Shown: positions 16,970-25,370 of the stretch, piece after piece
Layout: each line of letters begins with the position of its first letter
Position numbering within the stretch: position 1 is the stretch's first letter
Source of the DNA: Chitinophaga silvatica
Lineage (GTDB): Bacteria > Bacteroidota > Bacteroidia > Chitinophagales > Chitinophagaceae
NCBI RefSeq assembly: GCF_003419895.1
Contig: NZ_QPMM01000011.1
Coordinates: forward strand, 326,670 to 390,669
Length of the DNA stretch: 64,000 nt
Reading direction: 5' to 3'
The notes under the pieces: model-generated
Told to the model about the DNA's origin: nothing
What the model saw: only the letters and a program-made list of their open reading frames with translations
Database searches by the model: none
Made by a program: the position numbers and the translations under genes

Positions 16970-18004
16970 ATGTATGAAAATAAGATAAGGGTGATTGCCC
17001 CACTGTTTCTATTCTTTTTTCAGTTTACTTTCTTTTACGCAATGTTAGTACATGATTGGACATCAGCCTTTCATTGCCTTGCTGTTTCCTTCTTTCATTC
17101 CCTTACCTGCAGCGAGGGCGCACGATTATTGGTGTTTTCTATTCGCAGATATTATCCCGGAAACCGTAATATGACCAGGAGATTACCTCTTATGTTGTTG
17201 TATGGTCTTCCCCTAATGTTTGTAATAGCCGGATTGAATCACTTTTTTGCAATTGCAATTGAGTTCTATTATAAAGTTAAATGGGAGGATTATTTCTTTG
17301 TAGACGGGATCACAATTTTATGCTCTTTACTGGTAGTAGGTCTATACGAAGGACTATACTATATTTCTCAATGGAAAAATCTGTTCATCGAATCTGAACG
17401 ACTAAAGAAGAGTAATTTAGATAGTCAATATAAATTCCTGAAAGACCAGATCAAACCACATTTTTTATTTAATAGTCTGAATACTTTAAGCTCGCTTATT
17501 AGCACCAATCCGGAGAAAGCAGAAGAATTTGTAGAAGAAATGGCGGCGGTATACCGTTATCTGTTAAAGAAAAACCGGAAAGAGCTTACTACTTTCAAAG
17601 AAGAAAGGATCTTCCTGGAGTCTTACCTGTTAATGCTTCGAACCCGGTTTGAAGATTCTCTGAGAGTAAATATTGCTGTGTCGGAAAGTAAGGAAGAATA
17701 TTTATTGCCTCCCTTTGTCTTGCAAATTTTAATCGAAAATGCAGTTAAACACAATATTGTCTCAAAAGATAAACCATTGACTATTAATATTTATACAGAT
17801 ATTGAAGATAACCTGCATATCGAAAATACGCTGCAAAGGAAACAAAATCCGGAACCTTCAGACAAAACCGGGTTACAAAATCTTTTATCCAGATATCAAT
17901 TAATAAATCATGAAAATCGATTGATGATCAGGGAGGAAGATGGGCTTTTTAAGGTAGTAATTCCTTTAATTCATATTAATAAATACGAAAATATAGTGGA
18001 ATAG
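16970..18004 (+). CDS. LytS/YehU-type sensor histidine kinase
   Basis: A 344-residue kinase with four membrane helices in the first 135 residues and no extracytoplasmic sensor domain. The His_kinase domain begins with LKDQIKPHFLFNSLNTLSSLIS, phospho-acceptor H164, and the ATPase part shows LPPFVLQILIENAVKHNI (N-box) and TGLQNLLSRYQL (G-box). This class pairs with LytTR regulators; one follows 70 bp downstream. Signal unknown. Confidence 0.92.
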   Translation: MYENKIRVIAPLFLFFFQFTFFYAMLVHDWTSAFHCLAVSFFHSLTCSEGARLLVFSIRRYYPGNRNMTRRLPLMLLYGLPLMFVIAGLNHFFAIAIEFYYKVKWEDYFFVDGITILCSLLVVGLYEGLYYISQWKNLFIESERLKKSNLDSQYKFLKDQIKPHFLFNSLNTLSSLISTNPEKAEEFVEEMAAVYRYLLKKNRKELTTFKEERIFLESYLLMLRTRFEDSLRVNIAVSESKEEYLLPPFVLQILIENAVKHNIVSKDKPLTINIYTDIEDNLHIENTLQRKQNPEPSDKTGLQNLLSRYQLINHENRLMIREEDGLFKVVIPLIHINKYENIVE

Positions 18005-18074
18005 ACAGGGAATTAAAACATTTTATACCTTCGTTACTAATGAACCCCAAGAGTTCAGCTAACTTAATGCTAAC

Positions 18075-18827
18075 ATGAATGCGCTAATTATTGAAGATGA
18101 ATCGCTAGCCGCAGATCGCCTGGTTAAAATGTTATCAAAAGAAGATGATAACATCAATGTACTTGCGGTATTGGATACCGTAGAAAAATCTGTAGCCTAT
18201 TTGCGTGATAATCCATTTCCGGATGTTATTTTCCTGGATATAGAATTAGGGGATGGTAAAAGCTTCGATATCTTCGAGGAGGTTACTGTAAACTCCCATA
18301 TTATCTTCACTACGGCTTTCGATGAATATGCAATTAAAGCGTTTAAATATAATAGTATCGACTATCTCCTGAAGCCGCTAAAAAAAGCTGAGCTTGCAAC
18401 TGCCATCCAAAAGTTCAAACATTACTTTGCTATGTCTGGAGCCAGTATCGATATGTCTACTATCATGAAAGCCTTAAGAGGGAAAGAATATAAGACCCGA
18501 TTCCTAATAACAGCAGGCCCTAAACTCTATTCTGTAAATACTTCTGATGTAGCATTCGTCTATACCAAAGACAGACAACACTTCATTAAAACTTTTGCTG
18601 GCCTCGATTATACAATAGATAACAACCTCGACGAACTGGAGTCTCAGTTAAATCCAGAGCACTTCTTCAGGGTAAACCGTCAGTTTATTATCAACCATGG
18701 GGCTATTGATCAGGTTTTTGCCTGGTTTGATGGCAAACTTAAGCTTCAGGTAAATCCACCTGCCTATGAAGATATCATCATTAGCAGGCTGAGAGCTATG
18801 GATTTTAAAAAGTGGTTGGGTAAATAA
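18075..18827 (+). CDS. LytTR-family response regulator
   Basis: A 250-residue regulator: receiver domain with E7-D8, phospho-acceptor D55 (VIFLDIELGDG) and lysine in YLLKPLKK; then a LytTR DNA-binding domain (about 150-248) with FLITAGPKLYSVNTSDVAFVYTKDRQHFIKTF and FFRVNRQFIINHGAIDQV. Partner of the preceding LytS-type kinase. Binding sites cannot be identified here. A strong terminator lies about 100 bp downstream. Confidence 0.93.
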   Translation: MNALIIEDESLAADRLVKMLSKEDDNINVLAVLDTVEKSVAYLRDNPFPDVIFLDIELGDGKSFDIFEEVTVNSHIIFTTAFDEYAIKAFKYNSIDYLLKPLKKAELATAIQKFKHYFAMSGASIDMSTIMKALRGKEYKTRFLITAGPKLYSVNTSDVAFVYTKDRQHFIKTFAGLDYTIDNNLDELESQLNPEHFFRVNRQFIINHGAIDQVFAWFDGKLKLQVNPPAYEDIIISRLRAMDFKKWLGK

Positions 18828-18930
18828 ATTCTGCACTTCATTCAGGTTTTTAGACATTTTACATTTCCTCCTAAATGATATACAACTGATTGTCGGAACT
18901 TCCGGGAATGATACCTCTTTTTGTTTTATT

Positions 18931-18954
18931 GCCAGGTGTTAGCACCTGGCTTTT
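18931..18954 (+). terminator. Rho-independent terminator
   Basis: GCCAGGTG (18931-18938), loop TTAG, CACCTGGC (18943-18950), then TTTT. A textbook 8-bp GC-rich stem with tetraloop and T tail, ending the LytS/LytTR operon. The rest of the 305-bp gap (18828-19131) shows no gene or repeat that I can recognise. Confidence 0.88.
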
Positions 18955-19131
18955 GCGCAGCTGAAAAGAATTGGAGGATGGTCACCTTACCAGTCAACAC
19001 TGGGTGGTGTATATTATAGTTATGCCTAATGAGTTGTTTAAAATATTAGAATAGAAAGCAAAACAGGACACTACAGGATGGTTTTTTCGATATAGACCTT
19101 TATATTGTTCTATTACGTTTAACCGTCACGT

Positions 19132-20262
19132 ATGAAAAAGTACCTGTTGCCGATTATTCCACTTTGTAGTGCGATAAGTTTGAATGCCCAGAATTCAACT
19201 CAGGGTGTTATGAAATTTGAAAAGCAGATCATTTCTGCCGAGAGCTATGAATCTGTTGCCGTTTTTGATGTAAATAATGATGGAAAGTTAGATCTGGTTT
19301 CCGGAGCCTACTGGTATGAAGGGCCTGCCTTTTTTCGCAGACACTATATTGGGCCGGTAAAACAGTATGGCGAATATTGGGATGATTTTTCTACTATTCC
19401 CTTTGATGTAAATAATGATGGGAAAGTAGATATTATTACCGGTGGCTGGTTTGGCAAAACATTAGTATGGAAGGAAAATCCCGGCGGTGATAAGGAATGG
19501 AAAATCCATGAAATAGCTACCCCCGGCAATATTGAAACAACAAGGGCATTCGATCTGGATGGGGATGGGGTTGTTGAAATTATTCCCAATACCCCAAATG
19601 ATCCACTGATTATTTATAAACATGATTCAACCAGTCAGACTTTTATCCCTATAAAAATTTCTGATCGTAAATCCGGCCATGGCCTGGGATTTGGCGATAT
19701 TAACGGGGATGGGAGAACGGACATTGTTGTTCCGGAGGGATGGTTTGAAGCTCCTAAAAAGCCATTTGAAGAGAAATGGACCTTTCATGCAGCCTTTAAC
19801 CTGGGTACAGTAAGTGTACCGGTTATTGTGGCCGACGTTAATAATGATGGGTTGAATGATCTGATTGTAGGGCAGGGCCATGATTATGGGCTCGATTGGT
19901 ATGAACAGCGTAAAAATAACAAAACCGGTAACAGTAGTTGGATCAGACATGCAATAGACCCCTATAACTCTCAATACCATACGATGTTATGGGAGGATAT
20001 CGATAATGACGGAGCTCCGGAGCTAATCACCGGAAAACGATACAGGGCACATAACGACCATGATCCGGGATCAGCAGATTTATGCGGTATTTATTATTTT
20101 AAATGGAATAAGGAGAGTTTTAGTAAACAGATTGTTAGCTATGGAACTAAAGGAGTGGGGCTTTATTTTGTAACAGCAGATCTTACTGGTTCCGGACGAA
20201 AAGATATTATTGTCGCAGGAAAGGATGGGCTATGTGTCTTTTATAATAAAGGAAATCGTTGA
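19132..20262 (+). CDS. Secreted FG-GAP/VCBS repeat protein (seven-bladed propeller)
   Basis: A 376-residue protein with signal peptide MKKYLLPIIPLCSAISLNAQ. Seven calcium-loop repeats of the D-x-D-x-D-G-x-x-D type are seen: DVNNDGKLDLV, DVNNDGKVDII, DLDGDGVVEII, DINGDGRTDIV, DVNNDGLNDLI, DIDNDGAPELI and a degenerate DLTGSGRKDII. Seven copies fit a complete integrin-like beta propeller. No sorting domain or lipobox is visible, so it is probably periplasmic or released. Family members occur next to sugar-degrading enzymes, but no such neighbour is present. Confidence 0.9.
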   Translation: MKKYLLPIIPLCSAISLNAQNSTQGVMKFEKQIISAESYESVAVFDVNNDGKLDLVSGAYWYEGPAFFRRHYIGPVKQYGEYWDDFSTIPFDVNNDGKVDIITGGWFGKTLVWKENPGGDKEWKIHEIATPGNIETTRAFDLDGDGVVEIIPNTPNDPLIIYKHDSTSQTFIPIKISDRKSGHGLGFGDINGDGRTDIVVPEGWFEAPKKPFEEKWTFHAAFNLGTVSVPVIVADVNNDGLNDLIVGQGHDYGLDWYEQRKNNKTGNSSWIRHAIDPYNSQYHTMLWEDIDNDGAPELITGKRYRAHNDHDPGSADLCGIYYFKWNKESFSKQIVSYGTKGVGLYFVTADLTGSGRKDIIVAGKDGLCVFYNKGNR

Positions 20263-20263
20263 G

Positions 20264-20482
20264 CTAATGCGATAATAGCCAGGTTTCAATAGCGGTTCCT
20301 ATCTCAATCAACTGGGGCGTCTCATTGTCTTTTCCTTCTTCAAACCAATGAGAGGCCCCCTCATCATCTTCTTTTTTAATAAGATGAATTGTCTTTTCCG
20401 GTAGCCTAACTCTAAAGGTATTTGTTTCTAGCTGGAGTACTTCAATTTCATTTCCATCTATATCTATTGTAAACTGGCTCAT
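20264..20482 (-). CDS. Small conserved-looking hypothetical protein
   Basis: A 72-residue acidic protein, MSQFTIDIDGNEIEVLQLE..., rich in beta-type alternation with the conspicuous HWFEEGKDNETPQLIEIGTAIE. Stop codon 1 bp from the end of the convergent FG-GAP gene, start 134 bp from the divergent pyrophosphatase. The compact packing and protein-like composition support a real gene; family not recognised. Confidence 0.6.
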   Translation of the reverse strand: MSQFTIDIDGNEIEVLQLETNTFRVRLPEKTIHLIKKEDDEGASHWFEEGKDNETPQLIEIGTAIETWLLSH

Positions 20483-20616
20483 ATAACTGTTTTTTAACCA
20501 GTTGTCACAATCATTATGCCTGTATCATTTATTGATGGGTTGGTTGGAGCTTTTTTTGTTTCTTCGCATTTAAGTCCTCTTTGTCCTGGATTTTTTGTTT
20601 AATCAAACAGTGGAGT

Positions 20617-21096
20617 ATGATTATTAAAGAGTTACCCGTTGTCATTGAAACGCCAAAAGGCAGTAGCGAGAAATATGATTTTGACCCAATATCAAAATTC
20701 TTTGCATTAAGTAAGACTTTACCATCAGGGATGGTATTCCCATACGATTTCGGGTTTATTTTAGGAACCAGGGGAGAAGATGGAGATCCCTTGGAAGTAA
20801 TGGTTATTTCTGAGTTTAAAACTTTTCCAGGCTGCATGATTAAATGTCGACTTTTAGGTGCCATTAAAGCTCAGCAAAAAGAAAAAGATGGGGTAACGTC
20901 CAGGAATGACAGATATATTGCAGTTCCTGTTCAATCTAAAATATATAAAGGGATAGATGCAATATCATCTCAGTTGATCCGTGAACTGGAGCAGTTTTTT
21001 ATTTCCTACAACGAAGCCGAAGGACGGGAGTTTATCCCATTAGGGTATATGGAAGCCGCACCTGCATATGAGCAGATCAAATTCCCTGAAAAGTAA
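20617..21096 (+). CDS. ppa: Inorganic pyrophosphatase, family I
   Basis: A 159-residue soluble pyrophosphatase from the ATG at 20617; a longer frame from 20581 would add an unlikely hydrophobic start. Landmarks: ETPKGSSEKYDFDP (substrate lysine and tyrosine region), SGMVFPYDFGFILGT, the metal-binding cluster EDGDPLEVMVI, FPGCMIKCRLLGA, and SRNDRYIAVP. The canonical cluster is D-x-D-P-x-D; here the last aspartate is glutamate (DGDPLE). The SRNDR version of the second metal-binding stretch is a subgroup trait. Hydrolyses PPi in the cytosol; standing alone. Confidence 0.92.
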   Translation: MIIKELPVVIETPKGSSEKYDFDPISKFFALSKTLPSGMVFPYDFGFILGTRGEDGDPLEVMVISEFKTFPGCMIKCRLLGAIKAQQKEKDGVTSRNDRYIAVPVQSKIYKGIDAISSQLIRELEQFFISYNEAEGREFIPLGYMEAAPAYEQIKFPEK

Positions 21097-21492
21097 AAAT
21101 AGTGGCCAACTGATGCTGGTTAGGTATTTTAATACGTTGATCCTTATCCGTTGGGGGAGATAAGAAGTGTCAATCAGACCCCTTATTCTTTCAGCCTGGG
21201 GCATAAAGGAAATAGCCTATTTCTGGAAAAAGCGATGACTTGTAAAAGACAAACCTGTTTTGTTTCCGGAGGATGGAACAGTATGCAGAAAGTTTGCCTC
21301 AATTATCCCGGACTTATAGAAAGCTGCAAAAAGATTAATAAAAGGAAAACCTACAAAATATACCTGGAAACAAATGGAAAGAATAAGTTTTGTGAAGAAA
21401 AATCAGATCAACTAAATTTTATGGAATAATTCTGGTGTTTATATTTCTGATAGCAATTATTTATGGCCCTAATAACACCAATTCAAATTAAT

Positions 21493-21527
21493 TGCACAAA
21501 TTCAAATAGCAGGTTGTGCATTTTTTT
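21493..21527 (+). terminator. Probable terminator in the gap after the pyrophosphatase
   Basis: TGCACAA (21493-21499), 14-base loop, TTGTGCA (21514-21520), then seven T. The 521-bp gap 21097-21616 holds no gene I can support; a 64-codon frame with ATG at 21234 is discussed among rejected items. The terminator suggests a transcript from the pyrophosphatase side ends here. Confidence 0.6.
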
Positions 21528-21616
21528 ACTCATTTTTTGTGTTGTTTGTGGAAATTATAAGTAACATATAGATTGGATTTATCAACCGTGTGCTGTAAAG
21601 TCTAGATTTTTTTACA

Positions 21617-24241
21617 ATGATTAATGCTCCATTTCAGGGTACTTTAGGGCAATCTCCAGAAACAGTAATTAATTTTTTACAAGGAGGCGGGGAAGCTGGA
21701 AAGATTATCCGCTCTATAAACTGGAACCTCACCAATCTGGGCTGCCCCGATCAATGGCCCGTTAACCTTCAGACCTGCATTCGTATTATGCTTTCTGCTC
21801 CTCAGCCCATTCTGATCTGGTGGAGCGATAAGGGTATTACTTTCTATAATGATGCGTGTATTCCTTTCCTGGCCGATAAACACCCTTTTGCTATGGGCCA
21901 GCCCGTTTCTGCCGGATGGAAAGAGGAGTGGCCCGACTTACAACCAGGAATTAATCAATTGCTGGAGTCTGAACCCCTGACTGCTCCATTACTCGAACTA
22001 TGGTATAAAGACAAAGGGTATCAGTTTTTTGGTAATGCAGTAACAGGGGGCACTGATAAGGAATGTGGTATTATGTCGATAGGCTCGCCTATTGAAAAGA
22101 AAGAGCTGTATTTCGATAAAACCGATATTACCGCTTTCTCCAGGCAGGTACTGCTACAGTTCGATAAAATTATTAAAGACGCCAGGCTTACCCTCATTAT
22201 TGATCTGAACCAGATTTCCTCTGATGTTTATATCAATCGGGAAATGTGGGAGCAGATGATGCTAACACTACTGACTAACGCAGTTAAATATACGCAGACC
22301 GGCGCCATTGCTGTAAGATTAACTGAAGAAGATGGCAGGTTCTGCTTTTCTGTTCAGGATTCAGGTGTAGGGATGACCGGCCAGCTGATTTCGGCTATAC
22401 GAAAAAGTTTTGATGCAACCGGTATTCAGCAAACAGGATTGCAGCGATTGAATGATATTGTGCAGTTACATAACGGGGAGATTCAGATAAATAGTCGTTT
22501 AGGGGAAGGAAGTATATTCAGCGTTTATATCCCCCTCGGGAAATATCATCTACCTAAAGAAAAATTAAGAAATACCAGTATCCAAACTTATTTTCCTAAC
22601 AATGAGGCCTTCGCTTATGCTGCTTCAAATGTTGGGGTATTTGTAGAAAGGTTGAAAGATGCTCACGGAGGATTATATTATCGTCAATTGCTCGACTGCC
22701 TTCCTGCCGCAGTTTATACCTGCGATAAAGAGGGGAGAATACTTACCTATAATAAAGCGGCAGTTGATCTTTGGGGTAGAGCGCCCAAACCTGGCGTAGA
22801 TAAATGGTGTGGTTCCTGGAAAATTTTTCAGCCCGACAGAGTTACTCCTTTAATGCTGGATGATTGCCCCATGGCACTGGCAATAAAAGAACAACGACCT
22901 GTCAGAGGAGAAGTAATCGTAGTAGAGCGACCAGATGGCAGCCGGCGGACTATTCAGCCATATCCTAATCCTCTTTTCGATCTTGCCGGAAATTTGTATG
23001 GAGCTGTAAATATGCTTGTTGATATAACCGATCAAAAAAGCATTGAAGAACAGGAATCCCGTTTAGCCGCTATCGTAGAATCGAGTGATGACGCAATTGT
23101 CAGTAAAGATCTGAATGGCATCATCACCACTTGGAACCCTGCAGCGGAGCAGCTTTTCGGGTATAGCGCCGAAGAAATGATAGGAACCAGTATTAAAAGA
23201 ATAATTCCATTTGAAAAACTGGATGAAGAAATTGAGATTATCATTCAAATTAAAGCCGGAAGGAAAGTTGATCACTTTCAAACTAAAAGGATCAGAAAGG
23301 ATGGAGAAGTATTGGATATTTCCTTAACAATATCACCAATTAAGGATATGAAAGGAAATATTATCGGGGCCTCAAAAATTGCCAGAGATATTACTCAACA
23401 ATTACGTTTATTCACTGCCCTGCAGGAAAGTGAAGCTAAATATATGCAACTGGCCTTTAAGCTGGAAGCAATGGTGGAACTACGTACAAAAGAATTGGTG
23501 GAAGCAAATCTCTACCTGGAAAAATCGAACCAGGAGCTGGAACAATTTGCCTATGTAACCAGCCATGATCTTCAGGAACCTTTACGCAAGATCATGACGT
23601 TTGCCGGAATTCTGTTTAATGTAAATAAGGAATTGCTTTCTGATACTTCTAAAATGTATCTCGAGAAAGTGATGCTGAGTGCCAGGAGAATGTCTCAGCT
23701 CATTAATGAGTTGCTCGATTATTCCCGATTGGTGCATGTACGGGATCCGTTTGTTGAAACCGATTTAAATGAAATTCTGAAGAATGTACTGACCGACTTC
23801 GAGGTAACGATTAGTCAGGATGCTATTAATGTAGTAATTGATCCGTTACCTACCCTAATGGTAAGTCCATTGCAAATGAACCAGTTATTTCATAATCTGA
23901 TTGGTAATGCATTGAAATTCAAATCGTCAGACCGCACACCTGAAGTAAAGGTTACAAGTCGCCCATGTACTTTAGATGAAATTAGATTTTTCCCGGATCT
24001 CGATGTTTCCCAGCAATATTATTTGCTTTCCATTACAGACAATGGAATTGGTTTCGATCAGGTGTATGCAGAAAAGATCTTTCAAATCTTTCAACGGCTA
24101 AATGATCGCAGTGCATTTGACGGAACAGGAATAGGCCTTGCACTTTGCAGAAAGATTGTATTAAACCACAAAGGAGTTATATATGCAAATAGTATTGTAA
24201 ATGAAGGCGCAAGTTTTCATGTTATATTACCTGTTGTATAA
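21617..24241 (+). CDS. Multi-PAS histidine kinase with two ATPase domains
   Basis: An 874-residue cytosolic kinase without membrane helices. Order: PAS-like sensor of the FLQGGGEAGKIIRSINW...WPVNLQT type (15-160); a HATPase-like domain (about 190-312) with N-box LTNAVKYTQTG and QDSGVGM but no phospho-acceptor helix before it; PAS (350-470) with a cysteine pair CGSWKIFQPD..LDDC; PAS (475-595) with DDAIVSKDLNGIITTWNPAAEQLFGY; HisKA with H650 in TSHDLQEPLRK; and a complete second HATPase (755-874) with ITDNGIGF and GTGIGLALCRKI. The first ATPase domain lacks a clear second G-box. The receiver gene 110 bp downstream is a likely partner. Confidence 0.92.
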   Translation: MINAPFQGTLGQSPETVINFLQGGGEAGKIIRSINWNLTNLGCPDQWPVNLQTCIRIMLSAPQPILIWWSDKGITFYNDACIPFLADKHPFAMGQPVSAGWKEEWPDLQPGINQLLESEPLTAPLLELWYKDKGYQFFGNAVTGGTDKECGIMSIGSPIEKKELYFDKTDITAFSRQVLLQFDKIIKDARLTLIIDLNQISSDVYINREMWEQMMLTLLTNAVKYTQTGAIAVRLTEEDGRFCFSVQDSGVGMTGQLISAIRKSFDATGIQQTGLQRLNDIVQLHNGEIQINSRLGEGSIFSVYIPLGKYHLPKEKLRNTSIQTYFPNNEAFAYAASNVGVFVERLKDAHGGLYYRQLLDCLPAAVYTCDKEGRILTYNKAAVDLWGRAPKPGVDKWCGSWKIFQPDRVTPLMLDDCPMALAIKEQRPVRGEVIVVERPDGSRRTIQPYPNPLFDLAGNLYGAVNMLVDITDQKSIEEQESRLAAIVESSDDAIVSKDLNGIITTWNPAAEQLFGYSAEEMIGTSIKRIIPFEKLDEEIEIIIQIKAGRKVDHFQTKRIRKDGEVLDISLTISPIKDMKGNIIGASKIARDITQQLRLFTALQESEAKYMQLAFKLEAMVELRTKELVEANLYLEKSNQELEQFAYVTSHDLQEPLRKIMTFAGILFNVNKELLSDTSKMYLEKVMLSARRMSQLINELLDYSRLVHVRDPFVETDLNEILKNVLTDFEVTISQDAINVVIDPLPTLMVSPLQMNQLFHNLIGNALKFKSSDRTPEVKVTSRPCTLDEIRFFPDLDVSQQYYLLSITDNGIGFDQVYAEKIFQIFQRLNDRSAFDGTGIGLALCRKIVLNHKGVIYANSIVNEGASFHVILPVV

Positions 24242-24352
24242 TATTTTTTAGGATCAATTCCTTGATGTAATTTTGTATTGCTTACACACTTGAGTAGAGG
24301 TTTTTTTAAACCATCTATATGCCGATATAAATTCCAGCAAATCTATCCTGCA

Positions 24353-24829
24353 ATGAATGAAAAAATAGCCTGCTTGTTAATTGACGCGGATCGCGACCGT
24401 CGTAACCAGTTTTTTATGGCATTAGATCTTCTTGGTAATAGTAAAGCATGTATTTGCCAGGACAATTTAGAATCGGCCATCGAGTACCTGAAAACCCATC
24501 AGGATTCTTTTACCCCCGATTATATCTTCCTCGATGCCGAAGCCAATCAAACTACTTTAGTACCGTCGTTTCCTTCAGCTTTAAAAACTAATGTACCAGT
24601 TATTTGGTATTCAGGCTCTTATCATTCATCCTGTGAAATTTCACTTAAACAGGAAGGCTGGGCAGCAGGGTTAACTAAACAAAGTAACTTATTGCAGCTA
24701 AAGGCTAATTTAAAAACTCTTTTCGGGCAGGATCTTAGTATTAAAGTGCTTAATCCCTCCAAGCCAATACTCAGACTGGTGAAATATGAACCTACTTACG
24801 AGCAGGTGCCAGTTAGCGTGAATTCGTAA
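24353..24829 (+). CDS. Stand-alone receiver (CheY-like) protein
   Basis: A 158-residue single receiver domain from the ATG at 24353; a frame extending to 24278 adds a basic tail that does not look like protein. Acidic pair in LLIDADRDRR, phospho-acceptor aspartate in DYIFLDAEAN, a serine at the switch position (IWYSGS), lysine in LTKQSN. No output domain, only a 30-residue C-terminal tail. Probably the phosphorylation target of the preceding kinase. TAATTTTG at 24268-24275 matches the -7 consensus without a good -33 box, so it may have its own promoter. Confidence 0.8.
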   Translation: MNEKIACLLIDADRDRRNQFFMALDLLGNSKACICQDNLESAIEYLKTHQDSFTPDYIFLDAEANQTTLVPSFPSALKTNVPVIWYSGSYHSSCEISLKQEGWAAGLTKQSNLLQLKANLKTLFGQDLSIKVLNPSKPILRLVKYEPTYEQVPVSVNS

Positions 24830-25027
24830 AATTGACCAGTTTTTGATTTTGTGACTTCGTTCCTACAGTTAATTTAGGAATGAAGCGCGATGCTATTAAT
24901 TTGGGTGATAGATTTCTTGAATTTTAGATATCTGATTTTTGATTTATTTCTTTTATGGTAGGTAGGGTGTGGGCTATTAAGTTAAGGGAAATAGGCCCCG
25001 GTTTAATTATCTTTAAGTAATTGATGA

Positions 25028-25074
25028 ATTTCCTTTACCGTAGACTGGGCAGGGGGTAAACCCTGCCGCTACAG
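25028..25074 (-). repeat. REP-like hairpin repeat, copy 1 (inverted)
   Basis: Read on the minus strand, this starts CTGTAGCGGCAGGG, folds as GGCAGGG/CCCTGCC and ends TACGGTAAAGGAAAT. It is the inverted counterpart of the copy at 25194-25239, to which it aligns end to end with about 80% identity, the stem bases changing on both sides. Lies in the 541-bp gap 24830-25370, which otherwise holds no gene. Confidence 0.7.
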
Positions 25075-25193
25075 GGTTTCAGCGAATTACAGTTTCTATA
25101 TTGTAGAATTGTTCCTTTACAGAATTGAAATTAGTAGATCGACATTTAACATGAAATATATCTACCAGAAGAAAACATCATTTTGATTAAACT

Positions 25194-25239
25194 CTGTAGG
25201 GGCGGGGCTTGCCCCCGCCCTGCCTACGATAAAGGAAAT
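25194..25239 (+). repeat. REP-like hairpin repeat, copy 2
   Basis: CTGTAGGGGCGGGGCTTGCC, continuing CCCGCCC, forms a GGGGCGGGG/CCCCCGCCC-type hairpin, followed by TGCCTACGATAAAGGAAAT. Together with copy 1 it makes an inverted pair 120 bp apart, like a bacterial interspersed mosaic element. The pair separates the plus-strand receiver gene from the convergent YfhO gene, where it could also act as a two-way terminator. Confidence 0.7.
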
Positions 25240-25370
25240 CAATCCTTTAAATTGGATTCAATATTCAATTAACTTCCTCTAAACTTAATAGCATTTTGCA
25301 TTTACGTTAGAAGAAATTTATCAATCACAGTTGAGTTAATTCAACCCTTGGTTTTGTCCTATTTATCTAT

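Noticed and set aside
21151..21429. Plus frame of 92 codons (TTG start) or 64 codons from ATG 21234, six cysteines
   Set aside because: No SD, no recognisable family, unusual composition and a weak start; lies between gene and terminator, so a real small protein cannot be excluded but is not supported.
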